From Mucor racemosus (Eukaryota > Mucoromycota > Mucoromycetes > Mucorales > Mucoraceae): a stretch of 64,000 nt of DNA. The notes under the pieces were generated by a model. That model saw only the letters and a list, made by a program, of their open reading frames with translations. It did no database searches and was not told the DNA's origin. The position numbers and the translations under genes are program-made. The stretch lies in contig JAPEHQ010000001.1 in NCBI GenBank assembly GCA_027405735.1, positions 1 to 64,000 of the forward strand, in the 5' to 3' direction. This document shows positions 10,691 through 22,074 of this stretch, piece by piece (within the stretch, counting starts at the first letter, position 1; each line of letters opens with the position of its first letter).

Positions 10691-12597
10691 TCAATTTACA
10701 TATTTTAAAATGTAGTAGATGTTGATCTAACAAGGCTTGATGTTAATGCTAATTTTTGGCCTACCTATAAATGAAGTAGCTTGTCCACTTACTATATACG
10801 GTCAAGCTTGGAATTCATTTCAAGCTACATGATTTTGCACAATATATTACATAATAAATAACGTTTTTTTGTTGGCATATACCAAATAAAAAAAATGGGT
10901 ATGCACACTATTGAGTTTTCTACATCGTGTAGTATTTTTTTCTATATCGCATCCAAATGTTGCTCTATAAAAAAAATAATGATTTAATGTGACCCACTAG
11001 TTGTTAGAGGAACTTCAATGTTATGATTTACATCAATTGAGCAATTACTTACTAGAGTCTTTATTAAATGGGTATTTAAATAAAAAGGCACTCTTTTTCT
11101 TCTTCTTCGTCTTCAGGTGAATAGACTATAGAAGGATCATTGACCTCATTTCATATTTTAGCAAAGCATGATGATATCTAGCGTTTGATATAGCACACAA
11201 ATTAATGCCAAATTACGTGAGAAATTCAAAATTCGTTCAAAATGCTGTACTAATTCCAAATGTAACTGTATGAAATATTGCAATTAAATGCTCATCGCGA
11301 AGTATTTTCTATAATTTATATTAGCAAGGTGTTTGTGTAGTGCCCTACAAGCATTTCTAATTACCTTTATTACAGTGGTATGACACCTCATTTTACAAAG
11401 AGAAAGCTAGTGTTAATAAGCGGGATTTGAATCTAAAAGACTATAGGTTGTCAAATGTGTTAATTTTTAGCTTTCAGCCTTGAGTAGTGTTCTTCAAGAA
11501 TACGAATTACCTTATTATTAAAGTAGTTGCATTTCTCTTGAGCTATTTTAAAGCATATTGAAAATAGTGGTCTGGTTTGCTGAAACATTTTGAGTTGCAA
11601 TATTTTTCAAAAATAACGAGGAGGCAGGTCGCTCATAATATAATCCTTGATTACAATGAAGATAATGATAGCTATAATGAGAAAGATATTAACAATCGAT
11701 TGTATGGTATAATAATGTAAGCAATCTTTGTGAGGGCATTACTTCAAAAGTTACCTACTTGTGATGTTGCAATAAAAGGCTCGAACTACTTTAACATAAC
11801 TTTATAGTGAAATTTTAACCTTTCTTATACAGTATATACATTGCATTGTATAATATAATATATCCGTCTATTCTTAAAGTATTAATTACATCTGGTTTTT
11901 TTATGCAATGAGTCTCTAATTACTTTATGTCTGATATTCTTCCCAGTGGGTAATTTGTTGAATTGTAATAAACCAGGTACTTACACTGAAACTGTAATAT
12001 TTGATTGAGGTATACTAGCATATTTGAGTTGTTGTAATAAAACTTTGCTTGAGGTGAATTAAAATCCTTTATGAATATATGAAAGAAAACTTTAGACGTT
12101 GCCTTTCTTGAAATGTATGATTCTTTTTAATATTGGAAATGTTCTGATAGTGTGAACGTGTCTCGCTATTATTTAAATATTCAAATCAGTTGCTAAAAGT
12201 CTATAGACCTGTTGGCTGTTGCTGATTTCCAGGCTTTATTACATAGTAATTTTAACTCCAAATAGGAAACAATGTGTTGTCAATAACAACCTAAAATAAA
12301 TCCAATGCTTCAATTGACGTAAATGAAATCAATTAATTCGAGCAATGAACATTTGATGCTGCTGCTTATATTGAATGTTTCATCGTTGCTGTTACTATTT
12401 CTGTAGGTTTTGTTTTGTCGAAAGCTTTGATAAAATATTTTAAAATAATACGAATACGGTTAAAACATGTTTAGTATCAGAAAATTGTATAGTGGTGTTA
12501 TAGCTTGTGTTCATATACATATGGATTTTTTTTTTGAAAATTTGTTAATTTTCAAAGTTTATCTTTTATTTATATACAAAACGGAATTGGAAATATA
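10691..12597. other. Long AT-rich intergenic region
   Basis: About 1.9 kb without a supported gene. I saw no open frame with family resemblance and no repeat shared with the rest of the window. Confidence 0.5.
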
Positions 12598-12858
12598 ATG
12601 CAATGCTTGAGCTCTGCTTGGACTTGCTTGGTTACTCATATGCTCGTGCTCGACTTGCTTGACTTTTTGCAAAATTGGAGAATGCTTGACTTGTGCTTGG
12701 TTGCTTGGTTTCAAAATTGAAAATGCTCGATATGCATTTGCTCGATGAGCCATTGCTTGGGCTCGGGCTTGCTAGAGTAACTTTCAAATATTTTAAACTC
12801 GGCAAATGCTTGATGAAACTGCTTGCGCTCGCTTGGGCTCGGCCATTTTGCGAACGCT
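12598..12858. repeat. R1 repeat, copy 1 (GCTTG/GCTCG-rich)
   Basis: A 260-bp stretch built largely from GCTTG and GCTCG pentamers, ending in TTTTGCGAACGCT. It shares ordered blocks with 24932-25088 and 26040-26293, including TGCTTGCGCTCGCTTG and the same end, so this is a dispersed repeat rather than chance low complexity. A 64-codon minus-strand frame over it shows no domain. Confidence 0.8.
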
Positions 12859-12950
12859 ATTTACAGCTGATAATCGTAAACTAAAATAGTAAGTTTAAAG
12901 AAGGTTGATTTGTTTAAATTTTATGTGTGATAAATTAACATTCATAACCT

Positions 12951-13566
12951 TAGATTTCGCTTGCATTCTGTATAAATTTAAGCAGTAAATGTTTTTTAAG
13001 TTTATACTCGAGCAAAAACCATTGTTGCTGCAAACATTACAGCTATAAGATTATTTACAAATGATGATGATAATCGTAAATATATTGTTTCTTGCATGCA
13101 TTGCTCTACATCAACAACGTATTGCATTGTATTACTGTCTATATAATCTATATCAATAAAAGCAAATGTAATTTAAAAACCCATTTGAGTAAAAAAATGC
13201 AATGGAATTTTGAGAACGGCACAATGCTCATGTACAGACCAATTTTTTCCCATACGATCAGTTCATTATGCTCATGATCAGATTTTATTATTATGCACAA
13301 ATAAGGATAATGATATGCTTATGGGCAATTCTACTATTATGCACACATAGGATTAATGTAATGCACACGGACAGAAACTACTGTATAATTCTACACATCA
13401 TACAGGCTTGGAGTTATGCTCGTGTGCAGTTTCTTTTGTTGTGCCTATGTGCATTTTGTTATCTTTTTGGCCATTATTCAGTGGACGCCGCAACAACTTA
13501 TCAGGCTATAGTGTGCAGCCCAACTGGACACAGCAAAATCATCTTGTGCAGCACAGGTCGGCCGTA
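12951..13566 (+). repeat. X repeat, copy 1 (uninterrupted)
   Basis: About 615 bp, starting near ATTTCGCTTGCATT and ending at CACAGGTCGGCCGTAGT. It matches 41965-40832 on the other strand. It carries the undisturbed site GATGATAATCGTAAATA (about 13067-13083), at which the second copy holds a solo LTR. The class of X is not known. Short open frames such as the NLSGYSVQPNWTQQNHLVQH segment are partly conserved between the copies, but a coding role is doubtful. Confidence 0.8.
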
Positions 13567-14515
13567 GTGCTTTTATATATAAATCCTTTAAATTTTTGAT
13601 TTTATGGACTTTTTTTGAATCCGGTTGGATCATATTATACTTTTCAAGTTACACCCGCCCTTTATTAGGCTAATAACGTTGTAGGCTGTATTTATGCTTT
13701 ATTTAAAATAAGCCTTTGAATAATTAATAGCAATACAGTCGAACCTTAATTTTTGTATGAAATTTTGATACCTGCATCTTATAGCTGCTTGAAATATTTA
13801 AGCAACCGCTTCCGGGCTGTCCGGTAATTTTTTCTAAAATTTAAAGCCTGGAAATATCATTATTAGATGGCCGCTTCCGGAGATTGTTCGGCTTTTTTGG
13901 AAGAGTGACCATTGGCAAAAATATAAATCATAATATACTATGTTGTATGCCACCAACTATCATAATATCATACGTTATCACCTTCTACAGTATCAATGCA
14001 CCTCATAATCTATTGACTACGACATGTATTGAAGTGCGAAGTCTGGATATCCGATATAAAAAACTCCTAGCATGCTAAGTTTAATCCAGCAATTACCAAG
14101 AACGCTTGGACCTCAATTATGACACTATATTATTTTATCCCAGCGGCTAATCAATCAAGTAGCTACCAAATCAACATCCATCATCCAAGTACATTTAGCG
14201 CAGCATTAAAACAAGACAACTGACAACTCACAAGCTCTGCAAGAACCGTTAAATTATGATTGATCCATTTAAATCCACAGATCACTATCAAACAGATCTA
14301 ATGGCTCAATAGTGCCTTAAATTACATCTCAGAATTTCAATGTCAAATCAATATAAAAGGCTATACTTTTATATCTAAATAAACGATACCTTGTTTTTAT
14401 TATACAGTTGAAGAACTGATTCATTACTCATTCTTTTTTAATTGTATTTTTTTTTAAGTATTATTCATCAAACCTGAAAATATACGACAAGGCTAAACCT
14501 TTTGCAATTCTGCGG
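13545..14515 (+). repeat. Y repeat, copy 1
   Basis: About 970 bp collinear with 61041-62373. It starts at CAGCACAGGTCGGCC, so it overlaps the end of X, and it includes an LTR (13941-14489). Near 13734 a TA is followed by CAGTCGAACCTT, which resembles the termini of pogo/Tigger-type elements; no matching second end was found. It keeps a single GGTCGGCC at 13557-13564, the empty site for the MITE carried by copy 2. Confidence 0.75.
13941..14489 (+). mobile_element. LTR of family 1, embedded in Y copy 1
   Basis: It begins TGTTGTATGCC and ends ATATACGACA. It carries a TATAAAAGGC promoter-like motif and, about 25 bp on, AATAAA within CTAAATAAACGAT. It is homologous to the clean solo LTR at 41314-41842. 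No matching 5-bp duplication is seen here, and both flanks are shared with Y copy 2, so the LTR was already inside Y when Y was duplicated. Confidence 0.7.
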
Positions 14516-14526
14516 ATCATCGCTAC

Positions 14527-14863
14527 TGTAATGATCCAGTTACATTACATAAGTAAATTGCACATATAAATAACAACCAAGAACGGATCAATTGCACATT
14601 AGTGAATTTATCTGTTCTTTCCTTTCCTCTTTTTATATTTATAACCACAACCCAAATAAATATATATTATTACTTATTTATCATTGTTACTTATAACCAA
14701 TTATTATATAATCCCATACAATCAATCATAGGTAATAATCGTATACTAGTAATAGCAATTACAATTAGTAACATCAACCTCTCATAACCAATTATAGAAT
14801 CAAAGTCAGTCATATAATCCTCCAGGTTATATATCTAGTTTGACAACCAATTGATCTATTACA
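14527..14863 (+). mobile_element. LTR-like sequence of family 3, copy 1
   Basis: It starts TGTAATGATCCAGTTACATT and ends GATCTATTACA. It is collinear with 16622-16928, sharing for example AGATCAATTGCACATTAG-like and AATCGTATACTAGTA blocks. No target duplication is recognised at this copy. Confidence 0.55.
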
Positions 14864-15244
14864 TGTATAGCTTTGATTACGCATAAAAAGAATAATTATT
14901 TATTCATTCGGTAGTTTGTGTTGCTATTATGCTATATATAATGGTTTACCGAATGTACAATGATGTAATGAATTAAATTATACCATAGAAATAATTCACA
15001 GCAGTGATGCTCATCTCAAATGTTTCTATAAATACTAAAATGAAATCTCTCAGAAATTCCTTGTCGAACTATCTATCTTTCTCCCTCTTTACATCCTCAT
15101 TTATTTTCCTTAATAATCATCTAATTTACAAATAAGAACATCAACCTTCTTTCATCAACCAATGTTCACCGATTTCTAATATTAAAACTCGTACCATTAT
15201 GTAGCATATCATTTTGACCATAATATTTATCCACGCAGATCACA
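14864..15244. other. Repeat-derived spacer
   Basis: No gene. The stretch around 15070-15180 (TCTAATTTACAAATAAGAACA) resembles the reverse complement of 47270-47420, so another LTR-like family may be present; boundaries could not be fixed. Confidence 0.35.
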
Positions 15245-17010
15245 GATCATTACAAATAACGCATAAAAGCTAATATCTGCAATTATTGTATAGTAACAAT
15301 TTATACCTTTTTCCATGTAAACTGGCAGCTTACTTGGATGAATATTCTTAGAGTTTGTATTTTTAATTGTTTTCCACAATAGAAATGCGCAGAAAGCTAT
15401 AGGTATATTTTGGCAACAATTTTCTCGATAAGCAATAGTTTGTGAAAGTTTCCCTTTGAGGTCATTGTGTCAAAGATGTCTACCTACTATCTTGTAAACT
15501 TGGAAGTTATTAGCATCAAAACTTGCCGAAATAGTGGTTTTTGCCGGTTTTCTACTGTTGTAAAAAACAGACTTCAAATGGTTTTCAGATTGTTTAGAAT
15601 TTTTCGTCCACTATGGAGTTGAATTACGTTAAATATTTAAAGACGATGAACCTAGTCTCCATGATAATTTATTGATGCCTGTCTGAAAGTAGAAGAGGTA
15701 ATACTAGAATATAAGTCTACTGGCCCAAAAATATTGACCAAAATTGACCTAAAATCGATCGTAAAAATTAAACACTTAAATTGTGGTATTAGTATTTTGC
15801 ATTTACAAAAAAGATGCAACTCAAACCTACATTGTGGATTTTGTTTCAGCGAAAAATATTAATTTTTAATCGAAATAATCCAAATAATAGTTTACGTTAC
15901 AGCATGAACCCTTTGATAACTGAGTTCCAAAATCGATTTGAAAACATGATCCAAAAGTGATTCAAAAACAAAATAGTTTAATAGCTCATTAACTGCAAAG
16001 TAAGTTGAGCTAGTATATTAAATATTTTTTGTGCTGACTTAAATTCTGCATCCACCTACATAAAATGTAGACAAATTTTTCTTATTAAATTTTGCGTAAA
16101 ATGCAATTGAAATTTTAGAAGTTTTTTAAAGATACGCATTACTAATTATAATTATATTTTAAATATAAGTATAGGCTATGATGCGTAACAAAATTATCTA
16201 TTGATTGAGGTATTGATGAGCCTTCTAGCTGCATTTTTCGTAGAGAAAACGAGATTTTTGTCCAATTCTTTTTCAAATTTAGAATTTGGGATGAGGGTAT
16301 ACAAGGGAAAAATTGAAGCTAGAAGCGAAAGTGTTCCTTTGTACACATTTTTGAGGATATCTCCATGAAAAATCAATATTTTAAAAAAATCTAAATTGGG
16401 TTCGAGAGAGCGTAACGAGATTGATAGAATGAATGTAAAAAAAAATGCTGCTCAATTTAACCAATATTTTGAAATCTGCTACGAAATGTCAAAAAATGGA
16501 AATAAAAAAAAAGTGTTCAGAATTTTCATAATTAAATGTGTCACAGAATGTTTCAAAGCAAGTTTCATTATTAGAAAATATTGGTACATATTTAGTGTTT
16601 CCAGAGATATTAAGGCTCAAGTGTTACGATACCGTTACATTACATAAGCATAGTTCAGGTATAAATAATAACTAAGGGACAGATCAATTGCACATTAGCG
16701 AATTTATCTATTCTTTCATTTCCTTTTTATATTTATGACATCAATCCCAATACATTTATTTTATTATTTATCTATCATTGTCATTTATTATCAATCATAG
16801 ATATTAATCGTATACTAGTACTAGCAGTTACAATTAGTAACGTCGACCTCTCTCCCAATCATAGAATCAAGCAAACAATACAATAATCCAATTAATAACC
16901 AAGTTGGATATCCTGATCTATTATTACATCAAAATTTTGAATTTTTAACAGCGATATAGCGGTAAAAGTCTGAAACAAACGTTTTTGTTCTTGAAAGCAA
17001 ATGTCTCCAA
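15245..17010 (+). repeat. R2 repeat, copy 1 (interrupted by an LTR)
   Basis: Diverged copy of the R2 element. Its left part aligns with the end of the coding remnant of copy 3 (TGGCAGCTTAC near 15329) and its right part with the R2 tail. The tail has CAGCGAAAAATATTAATTTTT near 15848 and an inverted partner, ATGAAAAATCAATATTTT, near 16365. An LTR (16622-16928) splits it. Open frames here are short and not conserved between copies. Confidence 0.75.
16622..16928 (+). mobile_element. LTR-like insertion of family 3 in R2
   Basis: 307 bp from TGTTACGATACC to TTATTACA. It is flanked by TCAAG (16617-16621) and TCAAA (16929-16933), a 4/5 target duplication. R2 copy 2 has an uninterrupted CCTCAAAGTTTTCAA at about 28480-28496, so the insertion point is confirmed by an empty paralogous site. 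Confidence 0.7.
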
Positions 17011-17308
17011 AACCTATTTGATGTCTCTAATTAGAATTTTGATAATGCGATGCATTTGACATAAATCTACAATTTCTTTTGTTTAGATATGTATTATTAC
17101 AGATAAAATTCTAAAAACATGATTTATAGAAAAATCTTTGTACACAAGGAAGAAAAAGACTAAGCAAAAATATTTTATTTATCAGTAGCCATAAAGAAAA
17201 GAAAGTAAAAATAGGGGTAAATGATGTTTTGAATAATGAATATTTTGCGTCAATATATGAAATTAGCAAATACGATTATAAAACCATGAATACTAGGAAG
17301 AGACGTAA
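17011..17308. other. Intergenic, nothing recognised
   Basis: AT-rich 3' flank of the C2H2 gene. Confidence 0.5.
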
Positions 17309-17914
17309 TTATTCGTGCTTTTTATTTGCTTCCTTAGTAAAAAGATATTGGAATAACTCTGTGAGATCATTCAATTTTTGATAGATATCATTGATGCTCT
17401 TTTGGTTGATCTTCTTTTCTTGAGCTTTAGGTCCAGGCTTGTCCATTTCTTCGTCTTCATCGTCACTGTTTAATTGGTCTTCACCCTCACTCCCCTCGTT
17501 TTCGTCGTTATCATCGGCTTTTGGTAAGATTTTGTATCTGTTTACATGAGTAACTTGACCACCTTTGAGTTGTCCATTATCATTTTTGGTAGGATCAACA
17601 TTGTTTGGTTTATGAGCTTCATTGACATGATCTGCAAGTTGAATAAGACCATTATCATCAGCAACACAGTGAAACCAGCATGATGTGCAAGAATAATGGT
17701 ATATTTCAAAATCCTTTCTCGATTTTGGGTTATTATTATATACAAAATTAGGGTTTTCAGGGCGTCTGTGACCAACAGAACGAGCCGGGAGCTTAAAACC
17801 GTGTGTGTTCTCAATGTGGTTGAGTGCTTGCCTTGCTTTACTAAGGACGTTACCACAAATATAGCAAGGATATTCAAAGGCAATAACTTGTTTGTATTCT
17901 TTAGAATAAACCAT
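17309..17914 (-). CDS. Acidic protein with two C2H2-type zinc fingers
   Basis: Single exon, 201 residues from ATG 17914; an ATG at 17959 in the same frame would add 15 residues. I prefer the inner start because MVYSKEYKQVIAFEYPC leads directly into the first finger. Finger 1 is CYICGNVL...ALNHIENTH (C-x2-C-x12-H-x4-H). Finger 2 is CTSCWF...LADHVNEAH. The C-terminal half is strongly acidic (EGSEGEDQLNSDDEDEE), followed by a basic patch and a short helical end. This suggests a nuclear DNA- or RNA-binding protein with an acidic region. I do not recognise the family more precisely. It is intron-less and stands alone next to R2 copy 1. Confidence 0.7.
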   Translation of the reverse strand: MVYSKEYKQVIAFEYPCYICGNVLSKARQALNHIENTHGFKLPARSVGHRRPENPNFVYNNNPKSRKDFEIYHYSCTSCWFHCVADDNGLIQLADHVNEAHKPNNVDPTKNDNGQLKGGQVTHVNRYKILPKADDNDENEGSEGEDQLNSDDEDEEMDKPGPKAQEKKINQKSINDIYQKLNDLTELFQYLFTKEANKKHE

Positions 17915-17959
17915 TTTGTTTGAATGAAAGAGTAAAAAAGAACTGCGTGCGTCTTTCAT

Positions 17960-18489
17960 TCTGTATTTAATCTTATGTTATTCATGCAGCTTGCAAGTAT
18001 TTCGCACAACTATTTATCAATGTCTTGCTATCTTTATATGAGTGCAAACTTGATGCTTTATAACATCAGGCTATTGCATGCAAACACAATAGTATTGGTT
18101 CTTTTATTTAATAGATGGTGGTTCGATATTGAATGATCTCATACACAGCAAATTTATTCAAACATCAAAGAACAAAAGATGTGACATTAGACCAAATATA
18201 CTAATCAATACAATTTCAAAGACGTTTTTAATAGATAGGCAATAATTTTGGGCAGTTAATTAATCATTATCTTGAGCGTAATTCTTTCAAATGCCATGCA
18301 ATACTACCTTTTACAAATACATTTGCCCTTCAGCACCTGCAAAAGACCCCTCTTTCTGATACGGTCACTATATTACAACTCAGTGATGATTTGGCCGTAA
18401 TACAAAATGCATCACAGGTTTACACGTATTTTGTTTGTAGCTTTTAATATATTTTATTTTATTTTCTCGGCAAACAGAGCAATAAAAGT
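17960..18489. other. Divergent spacer between C2H2 gene and SEC24
   Basis: About 530 bp that should hold both promoters. No clear TATA box or repeat was identified. Confidence 0.5.
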
Positions 18490-21400
18490 ATGAATACGGA
18501 ACAACAAAGACCACAAATGAGTGTTCGTCCGATTCAAAATGGTGTGCAACCACAAATGACACCTCAACAACCTGGTGTACCTGGTGTTCGTCCTGTAAAT
18601 GTTGTTGGTTCTGGCGGTAAGTGTATAAATTTATTACTTTAAACAAACTTGTGATAATAATAATTCAAATAGCTCCCATTCGACCTATAACGCAAGGACA
18701 ACATATAAGACCTATGGTTCCTCCTGGTGCCCGGCCAATGATGAGGCCCAATATGAACTCACCTATGAGACCTATCATGTCGCCTCAACATGTACAACAA
18801 CAAAGACCTAATATGTCTCCACAACAACAAGGCATGCGACCTGTAATTTCACCTCAAGTTAGGCCTGTATCTCCTCAACAGGGTAATCTAGTTGCATCTA
18901 TGCAAAATTTGCACATTCAACAACAACAGCAACCTATGTCGCCTCCTCAGATGGTAAGTTTGATTAGCTCAATTTAACAATTTGTATTTACTGATCTGTT
19001 ACCTAACTTCCACAACAACAGCAACAACAACGACAAGCACCTTCTAGCAAGCCTAGACGTGTATACGTTAATCATGACATCAATAGTGTCAATCAACCTG
19101 ATCAACCTCAGCAGCAAGGCCCATGGCCTAATAGCCTTCAACAACAACAGCAACAATTCCAGCCTCAACAGCTTCAACAACCTCAACAAATTCAGCCTCA
19201 GCAGCTTCAACAACCTCAACAAATTCAACCACAACAACAGCAACAATACCAATCTCAACAACCTCAATTTAGTCAACCTCAATTCCAATCACATCAACCA
19301 TCATCAGTCGGTAGTCCTCGCTCTCACCCACACCATCACCAATCTGCAGCTGCAGGTGTAGGCTATACCAATGCACCTTACAGCAATACAGATCAACAAT
19401 TACCAGCTGAATTACGACCTCCCTCACAACCTCGTCCACGTATCGATCCTGATCAAATGCCTGCACCGGTTCAAGTGCGTGAGCACGATCAAGAACTTTT
19501 CGATGACAAATTTTTTGGCACACTGGAAAGGGATAGAGTTCCTTTTGCCACTACTAATTTCATTGGTCTTGATCAAGGCAATTGTAACCCTCGTTTTATG
19601 CGATCTACTGTAGATCGTATTCCATGCAACAAAGATCTTGCTGATAAATCCAAATTACCACTCGGTTTGATAGTTCAACCTCTTGCTAAATTGCGCTCAG
19701 ATGAAGTAGATATTCAGGTAGTAGATCATGGAGAAGAGGGGCCTATTCGTTGTAGCCGTTGTAGGGCCTACATTAACCCCTGGTGTGTATTCACTCATGG
19801 TGGTTCCAAGTTTGAATGTAACATTTGTGCACATTCGAATTCCGTTCCTGATTGGTATTTTGCTAATGTGGATATGTCTGGTAGACGTGTAGATGTTAAT
19901 GAAAGACCTGAACTGCGTTATGGATCAGTTGAATTTGAAGTTACCACGGATTATCATTCTAAGGATAGACCCCCTGCTCCTCTTAGCTATGTTTTTGCTT
20001 TGGATGTTTCAGTACAAGCTATTCAAAGTGGTATGCTTCAAAGCGTTTGTGAAGCTTTGAAATATGCTATTTATGATGGCGAAGGAAATCCTAAATTGAA
20101 TAATAGAATTGGTATTTTGACATTTAACAAGGATGTTCACTTTTATAATTTAGCAGTAAGTTGATGGAATTGTGTTGCAAAATATAGTTTAGAAATGCTA
20201 AATTCTTTCTTAAAGCCTGGATTGAACAGCGCTCAAATGCTCGTAGTATCTGATATCAATGATGTTTTTGTTCCTTTACAAGCTGGATTTTTGGCTGATC
20301 CTTTCGAATCAAGGTAAATGCTAAACTACAATTATACAATCTTAGGTGATTGATTCTTTTTTAGAAACGTGATTATGGAGCTTTTGGATAATTTACCACA
20401 AATGTTTAAGGGTACTACTCGTGCTGAATCGGTTTATACAGCTGCTGTTCGTGGTGGTTTACAAGCTTTAGTAAGTTTAATTTTTCCTAATTTACAATAG
20501 CTTTTATTAAACAATGCTCAATTCTTAAAACTATAATAGAAAGATACTGGTGGGCAAATCTTTGTATTCCAAACATGCCTTCCTAATTATGGTATGGATA
20601 TCTTGAAATCCAGAGATGATAAAACTTTGTATGGTACAGATAAAGAAAAGAACTTGTTAGCATCACAAAATGATAGATACAAGGAACTTGGTGAGGCATG
20701 TGTCAAAAGTGGTGTCTGTGTCAATACTTGGGGCTTCCCTCATCAATATATGGATGTTGCAACTCTTAACGTTGTTTCTCATTTGACAGGTGGCGATTTC
20801 CGTTATTTCCCCAACTTTTCTTTAGCAGATAAATATCGTATTATTTATCAATTAGATCATGATTTGCACCGTGAAACAGGATTTGATGGTATTTTCCGTA
20901 TCCGTTGTTCTGATGGCTTACAAGTAATGGATCATTTCGGTAACTGCCATATGAGTGTATATACAGAATGTGATGTTGCTGGTATTGACGAGGACAAGGC
21001 GATTGCTGCTGTATTGAAGCATGATGGCAAATTAGATGTTAATCGTGGCGCTTCATTCCAATGTGCCTTATTGTATACGACTCGAGATGGTCATCGTCGT
21101 GTTAGAATCCATAACCTTCAATTGTCTGCTACCGAGCAAATTGCGGATGTATTCAGATATGGTGATGTCGACACAACTATCAGCATCATGTTGAGACAAA
21201 CTATCTTTAATTTGCATCACAAGAATAGAAAAGATCTTCACAAATCTATGACTGATGCTTGTGTTGACATTTTGACAGCTTATCGACTTAATTGTGCTGC
21301 TGCCACGTCTCCTGGTCAATTAATCTTGCCCGAAGCTTTCAAATTACTACCTGTTTATGTCCATGGCGCTATTCGATCTGCAGTATTAAGAGGAGGTGAG

Positions 21401-22074
21401 TATTAAACTTGGCTATCTATGATAGATTGATATTAATGTGATTTCATTAGCTGGTACAGACGTAAATATTGATTCAAGAGCTGCTGGTATGAGTATGTTT
21501 AACACACTTAGTGTAGCTGAATTAGTATGGACTTTATATCCTCGTATGTATCCTTTGCATGATCTCAGTTTACAATACAGTACAGCAGATCTGAAGGGAC
21601 AAAGAAAGTTACCCAAAATGATTCGAACCTCTTATGATAGACTTGATAGTAAAGGATGTTATTTAGTTGATACTGGATCTGATTTATACCTTTGGTTGGG
21701 CAAATCATTATCCCCTGAATTTATTGAAAACCTGTTTAATGTCAAAACTCTTGATGAAGTGGACCCTAATATGGTAAATATTATTTACATTTGAGTAGTG
21801 TGCATCTTTATTTACTCACATTTTCTTTTAGATTACTTTACCTGTTCAACCGAATGTTTTGTCAGAAGAAGTACATGGCCTTATGAGACAATTACAAGCT
21901 TCCCGTGTCAAGTATTTAGCACTTCATATTGTACGACAAGAAAAGGATGCCACTGAATTCATGTTCGCTACTTGGATGTCGGAAGATCGTAATGTTGAAA
22001 TTCAAACATACGTTGATTATATGTGTGTATTACATCGTAAAATTCAAGAAGAAATGAAGAAAAACAGTAATTAA
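18490..22074 (+). CDS. SEC24: COPII coat cargo-adaptor subunit Sec24
   Basis: Eight exons: 18490-18616, 18673-18953, 19022-20155, 20216-20313, 20365-20470, 20540-21395, 21451-21773 and 21832-22074, giving 1055 residues. All junctions are GT...AG and keep the frame. Sec24 binds Sec23 and selects cargo for vesicles leaving the endoplasmic reticulum. The first 300 residues are Q/P-rich and disordered. The Sec23/Sec24 zinc finger follows (IRCSRCRAYINPWC, then FECNICAHS). The trunk contains SYVFALDVS and LNNRIGILTFNKDVHFYNL, and the phrase LVVSDINDVFVPL is typical of the family. Beta-sandwich, helical and gelsolin-like domains complete the protein (DLYLWLGKSLSPEF in the last). Two AATAAA signals lie within 25 bp after the stop. 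The Q-rich exon 3 start follows an acceptor placed in CAACAACAG, so one repeat unit of ambiguity is possible. Confidence 0.95.

Noticed and set aside
11400..11475. tRNA gene on the minus strand
   Set aside because: AGATTCAAATCCCGC looks like a B box, but no acceptor stem, D arm or anticodon arm can be drawn at the right distances.
16396..16647. Protein gene in R2 copy 1
   Set aside because: The frame is not conserved in the aligned R2 copies at 28250-28440 and 38500-38700.
18974..19288. Leucine-rich minus-strand protein
   Set aside because: It is the complement of the CAA/CAG-rich exon of SEC24.
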